In this document: positions 5,019 through 11,592 of the stretch, piece by piece
How positions within the stretch are numbered: position 1 is the first letter of the stretch
Layout: every line of letters begins with the position of its first letter
Assembly (NCBI GenBank): GCA_937890485.1
Contig: CALBXN010000137.1
Location: 1 to 11,592, forward strand
Source of the DNA: an uncultured Treponema sp.
GTDB taxonomy: Bacteria > Spirochaetota > Spirochaetia > Treponematales > Treponemataceae
DNA: 11,592 nucleotides
Direction: 5' to 3'
Notes under the pieces: model-generated
What the model saw: the letters and a program-made list of their open reading frames with translations, nothing else
The model's database searches: none
What the model was told of the DNA's origin: nothing
Translations under genes and position numbers: made by a program

Positions 5019-5924
5019 ATGAATTGGCTACTTTTTTCTTCGCAACAATTTGAAAAATTAGATGCAATTGAAAAATTAATATCAAATAATGATGGAAAAT
5101 GTACAATTATCAATTTAGAAGATGTTGCAAGCGATACTGTGGATTCATCTCTCTTTTCTTCATTAAATCATACAGATTATGGGATTTTTAATCTTCCTTC
5201 TGAATTTTTGAATCATAAGAGTTTTTTATTTACTTTAGGATTTGTAATAGGGAAGAAAATTCCTGTTTTCGTTTCAAAAAATATCATAAAGTCTGAGTTT
5301 GTTTTAGATTTAATAAATGATGATTTAGTAACAGATTATTCAGATTTAAATAATTTGTATAATTTATTAGAGAAAAATCTACCAAAATATGTTGAACTTG
5401 AAGAAAAGAAAAATGCTCTTAAAGTTCTTTTTGAAAAAGGTATTCCTTTTACTCCTGATTGTTTTTCATTTCAAATTGCAAAAAATGCCTTAGATATTTG
5501 TGAATTATTTTTTAAGGCTGGAATGAGTGTTGATGAAAGAGATTCTGCAGGAACTCCTTTATTGTGTAATGCAGCTAGAAATGGAAAACTTGATATGGTA
5601 CAATGGCTTTTAGAAAAAGGTGCCGATATTGATGCAGTTTCTAACGATAGAGGATATTCAGCTGTTATGGATGCTGTATGGAAATCAAATATATCTATTG
5701 TAGAACTTCTTGTTAATAGGGGAGCAAATCTAAATTTTGTTTCTCGTGATGGACAAACAGCTTTAATTCTTGCAACAGGAAGTGAAAATTTTGAAATTTG
5801 TAGAATTCTTGCAGAAAATGGTGCAGATCCAACTATCAAAGATAGAATGGGAATGTCAAGTATCGATTACGCAACCCTTTTCAAAAAAGAAGAAATTTTG
5901 AATTTATATAGAGAAAGAGTGTAA
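5019..5924 (+). CDS. Ankyrin-repeat protein with an alpha/beta N-terminal domain
   Basis: A 301-residue protein with no signal peptide or membrane segment, so probably cytosolic. Residues 1-90 alternate strands and helices: strand NWLLFSS (2-8), strand CTIINLE (28-34), strand YGIFNLP (54-60), a helix ending in LGFVIGKKI (73-81) and strand PVFVSK (82-87). This order resembles the nucleoside 2-deoxyribosyltransferase/TIR-like fold, by inference only. Residues 144-301 hold four ankyrin repeats plus a partial cap. The clearest (179-211) has the family's TPLL...A..G..DMVQWLLEKGADI pattern, repeated at about 212-244 and 245-278. Ankyrin repeats bind other proteins. An upstream in-frame ATG at 4881 was rejected because it lies inside tRNA-Phe. 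The chosen ATG has no clear ribosome site but sits at a predicted transcription start. It is first in the operon, with murG starting 2 nt after its stop. A role in envelope or division control is only suggested by context. Confidence 0.85.
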   Translation: MNWLLFSSQQFEKLDAIEKLISNNDGKCTIINLEDVASDTVDSSLFSSLNHTDYGIFNLPSEFLNHKSFLFTLGFVIGKKIPVFVSKNIIKSEFVLDLINDDLVTDYSDLNNLYNLLEKNLPKYVELEEKKNALKVLFEKGIPFTPDCFSFQIAKNALDICELFFKAGMSVDERDSAGTPLLCNAARNGKLDMVQWLLEKGADIDAVSNDRGYSAVMDAVWKSNISIVELLVNRGANLNFVSRDGQTALILATGSENFEICRILAENGADPTIKDRMGMSSIDYATLFKKEEILNLYRERV

Positions 5925-5926
5925 TT

Positions 5927-7072
5927 ATGAAAACTGTAGTTTTTACAGGTGGTGGAACTGGAGGGCATATTTATCCAGGGCTGGCTGTTGTAGACGAACT
6001 AAAAGAAAAAATAAATTCAACAAAAATTGATGGAACTTCTCTTGATGTTAATATTGTGTGGATTGGTTCATCAAAAGGAATGGATAAAAATCTTGTTGAA
6101 AAAAGTGGTAGCGTGGATAAATTTATTGGTATTCCTTGTGGTAAATTACGACGCTATTTTTCTTTTCAGAATTTTATAGATTTATTCAAAATAGCTGCTG
6201 GATTTATTTGTGCTTTTTTTCACCTTGCAAAATTAAAACCTTTAGTTGTATTTTCTAAAGGTGGATTTGTAAGTGTGCCATCCTGTTATGCTGCAAAGTT
6301 GTTAAAAATTCCAGTTTTTACTCATGAATGTGATTTTTCAACTGGTTTAGCAACTCGACTTAATCTTAAAGTTGCCGAAAAACTTTTGGTTTCTTACGAA
6401 GAAACTAAAACAAAATTACCTGTTGCTATCCAAGAAAAAACAATTGTAACAGGAAATCCTGTGCGACCTATTTTTTACACCGCTGATAAAAATAAGGGAA
6501 TTGAATTTGTTTTATCTTCAAAAAATGAAACTTCAAAACAAATTACTAAACCGATTTTATTAGTTTTAGGTGGAAGTTTAGGAGCAAAACAAATAAATCT
6601 TTTAGTTTGGAATAATCTTGAAAATTTATGTAAAAACTATATAGTTATACATCAGACGGGAAAAAAACAAGATTACTTTATGGAAGTTTCAAATAAAGAT
6701 TATTATCCCTTTGAATTTATTTATTCACAAATGGCTGATGTTATGGCTTGTGCAGATGTGATACTTTCTCGTTCTGGTGCGAATTCACTTTGGGAATCTG
6801 TAGTACAATACAAACCCATGGTTTTAATACCACTTTCTGTTGCAGGTTCTAGGGGCGACCAAGTTGAAAATGCAAAGTATTTTGAAGAAAAAGGATGTGC
6901 AATTAGTTTAAATTCAGAAAATTTAACAGATGAAGTTTTCTTGAATACAATGAATGAATTTCTTTCTGAAAATAAACGGGATTCAATGATTGCATCTTGT
7001 AAAAAACTTTATGGTAGTGAAAAACCAGCAAAAAAAATTGCTGATATTATTTTTAATAAACTTATAGGATAG
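5927..7072 (+). CDS. murG: UDP-GlcNAc : undecaprenyl-PP-MurNAc-pentapeptide GlcNAc transferase (MurG)
   Basis: Adds GlcNAc from UDP-GlcNAc to lipid I to make lipid II, on the cytoplasmic face of the inner membrane. The 381 residues are slightly above the usual 350-360. The N-terminal half has the first glycine-rich loop GGGTGGHIYPG (8-18), SKGGFVSVPSCYAA (110-123) and HECDFSTGL (133-141), and GNPVR at 176-180. The C-terminal Rossmann half has GGSLGA (215-220), HQTGK (242-246), the nucleotide-sugar site SRSGANSLWE (281-290) and the DQVENA motif (311-316). The HEQN-type sequence of E. coli is HECD here, a variation of the kind seen in other MurG lineages. Extra length lies near 28-42 and 185-207, low-complexity Lys/Thr/Ser stretches. 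The ATG follows the ankyrin stop by 2 nt, implying translational coupling, with a GAAAGAG-type weak ribosome site inside that gene. Confidence 0.96.
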   Translation: MKTVVFTGGGTGGHIYPGLAVVDELKEKINSTKIDGTSLDVNIVWIGSSKGMDKNLVEKSGSVDKFIGIPCGKLRRYFSFQNFIDLFKIAAGFICAFFHLAKLKPLVVFSKGGFVSVPSCYAAKLLKIPVFTHECDFSTGLATRLNLKVAEKLLVSYEETKTKLPVAIQEKTIVTGNPVRPIFYTADKNKGIEFVLSSKNETSKQITKPILLVLGGSLGAKQINLLVWNNLENLCKNYIVIHQTGKKQDYFMEVSNKDYYPFEFIYSQMADVMACADVILSRSGANSLWESVVQYKPMVLIPLSVAGSRGDQVENAKYFEEKGCAISLNSENLTDEVFLNTMNEFLSENKRDSMIASCKKLYGSEKPAKKIADIIFNKLIG

Positions 7073-7081
7073 GGGTTTTAT

Positions 7082-7603
7082 ATGACAATTGCGTTTATTG
7101 ATTTAATTTTTCTTGTTATTATTTTAGCATGTGTATTAGTAGCTGTAATAAAAGGTTTTGTAGCAAGTTTCTTCGGAAAGGCTTCATTTGTTGTAGGTAT
7201 TTTACTAGGTGTATTTTTTGCTCCTCAATTTGCTGTTTTTGTTTCAAAATACATCAATGTACCTTATTTGACTACGATAATTTCATTTTTAATAATTTTT
7301 ATCTTTTCATACATAATTTTACGATTATTACAGCTTTTGATAAAAACAATTTTTTCTGGAGAAATTATGGGTGGCTTAGATAGAGCCTTAGGATTTTTCT
7401 GGGGATTAGCAGAAGGTTTGTTAATTGTAGGTGTATTCTGTGTGATTTTAATTGTTCAACCTTTTTTTGATTTAACAGAATTTTTATCAAAAAGTTTTTT
7501 TGCAAGTAAAATTTTACCAATTTTTGTAAATACAGAATCTATTAAAGGTGTTGTAAATATAACTTACAATTTTATAAACACTTTGGGAAAATTTAATGTT
7601 TGA
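7082..7603 (+). CDS. cvpA: CvpA-family membrane protein
   Basis: A 173-residue inner-membrane protein with four predicted helices at about 4-22, 34-54, 62-86 and 102-126, followed by a C-terminal tail without charged clusters. The family pattern is visible in the first helix plus loop (a conserved Asp at 7 and KGF at 24-26) and in GGLDRALGFFWGLAEG (97-112), the Gly-rich fourth helix typical of CvpA. In E. coli CvpA is needed for colicin V production and affects envelope homeostasis; its molecular activity is not settled. An excellent ribosome site (AGGATAGGGG) lies just before the ATG. It begins 9 nt after murG and its end overlaps the next gene by 8 nt. Confidence 0.9.
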   Translation: MTIAFIDLIFLVIILACVLVAVIKGFVASFFGKASFVVGILLGVFFAPQFAVFVSKYINVPYLTTIISFLIIFIFSYIILRLLQLLIKTIFSGEIMGGLDRALGFFWGLAEGLLIVGVFCVILIVQPFFDLTEFLSKSFFASKILPIFVNTESIKGVVNITYNFINTLGKFNV

Positions 7604-8813
7604 GAATTTGCTTTATCAAAGTACATCAAAACTTTTAGTTGAAGATATAAAAAAAAATATGCTTCCAAACTCAATTTTATTTTCTGGTCCTGTAGGAACA
7701 GGAAAGTTGACAGCTGCATTGGAGTTAGCTCGTGTGCTTTCTTGTAAATCTGAAGGAAGAAAAAAAGGTGAGTGGGCTTGTACTTGTAGTTCCTGTTTAA
7801 AACACAAGGCGCTTACAAGTACTGATGTATTGATTACTGGTCCAAGAGATTGTACTTTAGAAATTGCAGCTGCAAAAGATACTTATATCAGGGCCGTTGA
7901 ATCTAATTCTCAGTTTAAAATTCCTACAAATTATCTTTTTGTAAGAAGTGTTAGAAAATTAACTTCTCGTTTTAATCCTGTTTTTTATGAAGGCGATGAT
8001 AAGGCTTCAAAAATTTCACCATATATTCAAACTATTGATGAACTTTTAGAAGAATTTGATCCAATGCGACCTCAAGAAAATCTTGGAGATATCGAGAAAA
8101 TCAAAAAAAACGCACAAACTTTATTAACCCAATGTGAAAAACTAGAAAGTAGTTTTATGTATGATTCTATTCCTGTTTCACATATAAGAAATGTTTCAAG
8201 TTGGGCTAGATATACAACAACAAGCGAAAAAAAAGTTTTAATCATCGAGAATGCAGATAGAATGTTAGATTCTGTTAGAAATGCTTTACTAAAAATTTTG
8301 GAAGAACCACCAGAAAACACTTTGTTCATATTAACAACATCTAAACGAGGTGCTGTTATGCCCACAATTCTATCTCGAGTAAGAACTTATCCTTTCATTG
8401 AACGGACTCAGGAACAAAACAAAGATGTAATTTCTAGAGTTTTTCATGATGAAGGTACTAACATAAATGATTACTTGTGTAGTTTTTTACCAGTTTCTAA
8501 AGAAACTATCAGTAATCATGCTGTAGAATTTATAAATTCGATAAATCAAGGTTATTTCCCTAAAATTGATGTTATTTCAAAAGAATTAAATCAATTTGAA
8601 CCAAGGATAATTTTATCAATTTTCTTAAATAGTTTTTTTACACAAGGTAAAGAAAGAATTCGTACAGAAAATTTTACAGATAAACATATTTTATTTGCAG
8701 AAAAGCAACAATTTTTATTAAATTCTATTAAGAAGTGTTATGAAAACGTAACAATTTTTAATCAAAATCCTGTAGCAGCTTTAGAAAATCTTGCTGGAGA
8801 ATTAATCGGTTGA
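7596..8813 (+). CDS. holB: DNA polymerase III delta'-like clamp-loader subunit
   Basis: An AAA+ protein of the replicative clamp loader, expected in the complex that loads the beta clamp. The 405 residues exceed the usual 320-340. The opening (NSILFSGPVGTGKLT, 25-39) holds a full Walker A P-loop. A zinc-module pattern follows with Cys at 50, 62, 64 and 67. After TDVLITGPRD (76-85) comes an extra segment to about 190. The core then resumes with SHIRNV (195-200), the Walker-B-like strand VLIIENADRML (214-224), the helix NALLKILEEPP (229-239) and sensor-1 TTSK (247-250). The usual SRC motif reads SRV (260-262). The C-terminal collar is poorly conserved. Delta' of E. coli has no functional P-loop; this one looks intact, so it could also be called a gamma/tau-like short subunit. 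The gene starts 8 nt inside cvpA and ends in a 4-nt overlap with the kinase. Confidence 0.85.
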   Translation: MFENLLYQSTSKLLVEDIKKNMLPNSILFSGPVGTGKLTAALELARVLSCKSEGRKKGEWACTCSSCLKHKALTSTDVLITGPRDCTLEIAAAKDTYIRAVESNSQFKIPTNYLFVRSVRKLTSRFNPVFYEGDDKASKISPYIQTIDELLEEFDPMRPQENLGDIEKIKKNAQTLLTQCEKLESSFMYDSIPVSHIRNVSSWARYTTTSEKKVLIIENADRMLDSVRNALLKILEEPPENTLFILTTSKRGAVMPTILSRVRTYPFIERTQEQNKDVISRVFHDEGTNINDYLCSFLPVSKETISNHAVEFINSINQGYFPKIDVISKELNQFEPRIILSIFLNSFFTQGKERIRTENFTDKHILFAEKQQFLLNSIKKCYENVTIFNQNPVAALENLAGELIG

Positions 8814-10012
8814 ACGCTTTTGTAAAAAGAATTAGTAAAAAAATCTCAAAATTATCACCTGACCAAATACAACAGTTGTTTAATCAACTTGTGGAAGAAA
8901 ATGAATCTTTGTTTTCAGTTTTGGAAAGTATTAGTACAGGTCTTATCATTTGTGACGAAAAATGGAAAATTACTCAATCAAACAAAGTCGGAGATAGGCT
9001 TTTACCTCTTAAAGCAAGATATTATGAATCAAAACAAGCTGATTTACAGTGTGATGATGAAATTTGGAATCTTGTTGATGATGAAGATATTGCTTCTTTT
9101 TTACAAAAAGCAAGTAACGAAAAAAAAATCAATATTAGCGAAGAATTTATTTTAAAAACTCCTGCTGGTGCTGCCAGATATTTAAATATCAGTTTGTTAC
9201 CGTTAGTTCAAAATAAAAAACTTTGTGGTACTATCATAAAAATTGATGATATAACTGAAAAACGAAATCAAGAAACCTTGTTACATCGAATGGAAAATTT
9301 AGCAAGTTTAACAAATTTAGCTGCAAGTGTTGCTCATGAAATTAAAAATCCTCTTGGTAGTATTAGTATTTATATTCAGTTATTGCAAAAATCAATTTCT
9401 AAAGCAAGAGCAACTGATGAAAAAATTCCAGATGAAAAATTTTTGGAAAAATATCTTGATATAATTAATCAAGAAATTGATAGATTGAATAATATTATTG
9501 TAGATTTTTTGTTTGCAGTAAGACCAATTTCGGCAGAATTATTACCTGAAAATCCTGTAAAAATTTTAGAATCTTATATTGATTTTTTTAAACCAGAACT
9601 AAATGAAAAAAATATTATTCTAAAAACTGATTTTATAGAAAAATCACCAAAAATCTTACTTGATGAAAAATTATTTAAACAAGTAATGATAAATTTAGTT
9701 CAAAATGCTATTGTAGCGATGCCAGAAGGTGGAACTTTAACTATTTCTGCAAAAATAAAAGATGATAAATACATAATTTCTGTAACAGATAACGGAATTG
9801 GTATGGATGAAAATACAGTTTCTAGAGTTTTTGAACCTTATTTTACAACAAAAGTTACAGGAACTGGGCTTGGATTAACAATGGTTTATAAAGTTATTAA
9901 AGAATTTGGTGGCGAAATTGAAGTGGATTCAATCGTAGGTGAAGGAACTACTTTTAAAATAACTTTACCAATTCCACAAAGCGAAAAAAGACTTTTACCA
10001 GATATAATTTAA
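8810..10012 (+). CDS. Soluble PAS-domain sensor histidine kinase (NtrB/AtoS type)
   Basis: A 400-residue kinase with no membrane segment, so a cytosolic sensor like NtrB. Residues 33-150 form a PAS domain (VLESISTGLIICDEKWKI near the start, TIIKIDDITEKR at 141-152). HisKA follows with the phospho-accepting His176 in AHEIKNPLG (175-183). The ATPase domain has the N box NLVQNA (295-300), G1 DNGIGMDE (327-334), the F box FEPYFTT (341-347) and G2 GTGLGL (351-356). All catalytic residues are present. The start codon is TTG, supported by GGAGA 9 nt upstream and by a TTGA overlap with the preceding stop. It precedes its response regulator by 13 nt. The T. pallidum counterpart is, from memory, annotated atoS (TP0520). 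That name should not be read as acetoacetate sensing. The stimulus is unknown. Confidence 0.93.
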   Translation: MNAFVKRISKKISKLSPDQIQQLFNQLVEENESLFSVLESISTGLIICDEKWKITQSNKVGDRLLPLKARYYESKQADLQCDDEIWNLVDDEDIASFLQKASNEKKINISEEFILKTPAGAARYLNISLLPLVQNKKLCGTIIKIDDITEKRNQETLLHRMENLASLTNLAASVAHEIKNPLGSISIYIQLLQKSISKARATDEKIPDEKFLEKYLDIINQEIDRLNNIIVDFLFAVRPISAELLPENPVKILESYIDFFKPELNEKNIILKTDFIEKSPKILLDEKLFKQVMINLVQNAIVAMPEGGTLTISAKIKDDKYIISVTDNGIGMDENTVSRVFEPYFTTKVTGTGLGLTMVYKVIKEFGGEIEVDSIVGEGTTFKITLPIPQSEKRLLPDII

Positions 10013-10025
10013 TACGAGGTTTTAT

Positions 10026-11378
10026 ATGAAGTTCAATATTTTAATTATAGATGACGAAAAAAATATCCGAGAAGGTCTTTCTGCTGCTCTTGAAATGGAA
10101 GGATATAATACTGTTCTTGCTGAAAACGGAAAACAGGGCTTAGAACTTTTTGCGAAAGGTGATATTGATCTTGTAATTACAGATTTACGCATGCCAGAAG
10201 TAACTGGGGAACAAGTAATGCAAAAAATCCTTTCAGAAAATCCAGGAGTGCCTGTAATAGTTTTAACTGGTCATGGAAGTATTGATAGTGCAGTTGATGC
10301 TATGCGTCTTGGTGCTTATGATTTTTTAACAAAACCTCTTAATCTTGACAGACTTACTTTAATCGTAAAAAGAGCCTTGCAAGGAAGGGAACTTTCTTTA
10401 CAACATAGACATTTACAAGAAGAATTAAACGGAAAAAAAGTATTTGAATCAATTATTGGAAAAAGTAATCAGATGCAAAAAGTATTTGATATGATTCGTC
10501 GTGTGGCTGATACAAAAGCTTCTGTGTTGATAACAGGTGAAAGTGGTGTAGGTAAAGAACTTATCGCTAATGCAATTCATAATCTTTCTTCAAGAAAAGA
10601 TAAACCTATGATTAGAGTACATTGTGCCGCACTAACTGAAACTTTGCTAGAAAGTGAACTTTTTGGTCACGAAAAAGGCTCTTTTTCTGGTGCAGTCGCT
10701 CGTAAACGTGGTAGATTTGAACTTGCCAACGGAGGAACAATTTTTTTAGATGAAATTGGTGAAATCAATCAGAATGTTCAGATAAAACTTCTTAGAGTTT
10801 TGCAGGATAAAAAATTTGAACGAGTAGGTGGTGAAGAAACTATCGAAGTTGATGTGAGAGTTGTTGCCGCTACAAACAAAAATCTTTTGGAAGAAATCAA
10901 AAAAGGCAATTTCAGAGAAGATTTGTATTATCGCTTGAATGTTGTGCATATTGAAGTTCCACCTTTACGGGAACGAAAAGAAGATATTCCTTTACTTGTT
11001 GCAGATTTTATTAAAACTTGTGCCAAAGAAAACGGAAAAAATATCGATGGAATTGATAACAAAACCCGTTCAATTTTGTATAACTACGATTGGCCAGGAA
11101 ATATTCGTCAGCTAAAAAATTGTATAGAAAGCGCTGTTGTTATGTGCCAAGGAAATATTATTACTGTTGATGATTTGCCACCAGGAATTGCAACCGGAAG
11201 TGAGTCTGATAGTATAAAAATTCCTCTTGGTATTACAATGGAAGAAGCCGAAAAAATCATCATTACCGAAAATCTAGCTGCAAACAATGGTAACAAAAGT
11301 AAAACAGCCGACATTTTGCAGATTGGTAGAAAAACTTTGCATAGAAAGCTTGAAGAAATTTTGCAAAATGAGAATTAG
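10026..11378 (+). CDS. Sigma54-dependent response regulator (NtrC/AtoC family)
   Basis: A 450-residue three-domain activator. The receiver domain (1-120) has Asp9, Asp10, the phosphorylation site Asp53 in ITDLRMP, Thr81 and Lys103. The AAA+ domain (about 141-375) has Walker A GESGVGKE (171-178), the sigma54-contact loop at 218-223, Walker B TIFLDE (238-243), arginine-finger candidates Arg297 and Arg303 in FREDLYYRL, and sensor II WPGNIRQL (356-363). A Fis-type helix-turn-helix closes the protein (about 406-448, GNKSKTADILQIGRKTLHRKL). The contact loop is GSFSGA rather than GAFTGA. Phosphorylation by the adjacent kinase should trigger oligomerisation and activation of sigma54 promoters. I saw no convincing GG-N10-GC promoter in the intergenic regions here, so the targets lie elsewhere. 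An ACGAGG ribosome site precedes the ATG. T. pallidum atoC (TP0519) is, from memory, the counterpart. Confidence 0.95.
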   Translation: MKFNILIIDDEKNIREGLSAALEMEGYNTVLAENGKQGLELFAKGDIDLVITDLRMPEVTGEQVMQKILSENPGVPVIVLTGHGSIDSAVDAMRLGAYDFLTKPLNLDRLTLIVKRALQGRELSLQHRHLQEELNGKKVFESIIGKSNQMQKVFDMIRRVADTKASVLITGESGVGKELIANAIHNLSSRKDKPMIRVHCAALTETLLESELFGHEKGSFSGAVARKRGRFELANGGTIFLDEIGEINQNVQIKLLRVLQDKKFERVGGEETIEVDVRVVAATNKNLLEEIKKGNFREDLYYRLNVVHIEVPPLRERKEDIPLLVADFIKTCAKENGKNIDGIDNKTRSILYNYDWPGNIRQLKNCIESAVVMCQGNIITVDDLPPGIATGSESDSIKIPLGITMEEAEKIIITENLAANNGNKSKTADILQIGRKTLHRKLEEILQNEN

Positions 11379-11511
11379 CACCAGAAAAATGACTCTCACT
11401 GAAAAATTTTCAAACTCGCTAGTGCTGCGCTACGCTTGCAAGGCTTCATTTGAACCTTTTTCAGTTACGCCATTTTTCTGCACATTTTGTGATTTTGCAA
11501 AGTTCTTCAAA
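11350..11511. repeat. Large interrupted inverted repeat overlapping the regulator's 3' end
   Basis: Five blocks recur in mirror order: TTGAAGAA (11350-11357) with TTCTTCAA (11504-11511); TTTGCAAAAT (11360-11369) with ATTTTGCAAA (11492-11501); CAGAAAAATG (11382-11391) with CATTTTTCTG (11471-11480); ACTGAAAAA (11398-11406) with TTTTTCAGT (11457-11465); and TTCAAA (11409-11414) with TTTGAA (11449-11454). Block distances agree within one or two bases in both arms. The central 34 bases are GC-richer. The left arm includes the last nine codons of the response regulator. A transcript would fold into a hairpin of about 43 pairs with small internal loops. It lacks a T-tract, but placed between convergent genes it may end transcription or protect 3' ends. 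A mobile-repeat origin is possible. Confidence 0.75.
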
Positions 11512-11539
11512 TAGCGATAGAGGTTGGCGAAATGTGAAT

Positions 11540-11592
11540 TTATTTTGCTAAAGATTTTATCTCTTCTATGGACAGACCTGTGTATTTAAGAA
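11540..11592 (-). CDS. C-terminal end of an unidentified gene
   Basis: On the minus strand the window edge reads into ...LKYTGLSIEEIKSLAK followed by TAA (11540-11542). Only 16 residues are visible. The TGLSIEEI phrase looks like a genuine protein end. Such helix endings are common in PD-(D/E)XK nuclease-type putative transposases (Rpn family), which are abundant in treponemes, but it is too short to assign and many other proteins end this way. It converges on the response regulator, with the inverted repeat between them. Confidence 0.45.
   Translation of the reverse strand, partial: LKYTGLSIEEIKSLAK

Noticed and set aside
4826..5113. A 95-codon minus-strand frame over tRNA-Phe
   Set aside because: Antisense to the tRNA and the ankyrin gene's start, with no ribosome site or recognisable domain.
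11287..11514. A 75-codon plus-strand frame across the regulator's end and the large inverted repeat
   Set aside because: It overlaps the regulator's helix-turn-helix in another frame and continues through the repeat; no ribosome site or domain.
11523..11548. A possible sigma54 promoter (TTGGC ... TTTTGC) near the right end
   Set aside because: The GG and GC elements are about 20 bases apart instead of 10, and the region is the end of a convergent gene.
1..11592. CRISPR array, insertion sequence, prophage or toxin-antitoxin pair
   Set aside because: No regularly spaced direct repeats, transposase, integrase or small paired genes were seen. The only hint of a mobile element is the 16-residue gene end at the right edge, too short to judge.

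Overview
The window is AT-rich DNA (roughly two thirds A+T by eye) from a bacterium that looks like a spirochaete of the genus Treponema or a close relative. The best evidence is the order murG - cvpA - DNA polymerase III delta' - NtrB/AtoS-type kinase - NtrC/AtoC-type regulator. As far as I remember, this is the order of the corresponding T. pallidum block (TP0523 down to TP0519). Secreted proteins with no obvious relatives outside treponemes, a beta-barrel protein ending in Phe, and tRNA genes without an encoded CCA fit the same picture. I ran no searches, so species and locus matches come from memory.

Left part (1-2100, minus strand): a likely three-gene operon. A strong promoter (TTGACA, 17-nt spacer, TATTAT) reads into ornithine carbamoyltransferase, then a small exported protein of unknown function, then a DHH-family phosphoesterase (NrnA/pAp-phosphatase type) cut off by the window edge. 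Between this operon and the next gene lie about 300 bases with no convincing gene. They hold a long nested imperfect inverted repeat that is richer in G+C than its surroundings.

Middle (2368-4950): tRNA-Met(CAT) and tRNA-Phe(GAA), each with its own promoter and terminator, flank a convergent pair. One is a DUF4349-type lipoprotein on the plus strand. The other is an exported, probably outer-membrane beta-barrel protein on the minus strand. The pair shares a bipartite, apparently bidirectional terminator.

Right part (5019-11378, plus strand): six tightly packed or overlapping genes, probably one operon. They are an ankyrin-repeat protein with an unusual alpha/beta N-terminal domain, murG (lipid II synthesis), cvpA (four-helix membrane protein), a DNA polymerase III delta'-like clamp-loader subunit with a large insertion, a soluble PAS histidine kinase, and a sigma54-dependent response regulator. 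The layout ties cell-wall synthesis and replication to one two-component system, whose target genes are not visible here.

The window ends with a second large inverted repeat (11350-11511) that starts inside the regulator's last codons, and the C-terminal end of a convergent minus-strand gene. I found no CRISPR array, insertion sequence or phage genes. The most unusual items are the ankyrin protein's N-terminal domain, the insertion in the delta' subunit, and the two GC-richer intergenic inverted repeats, which may be related.
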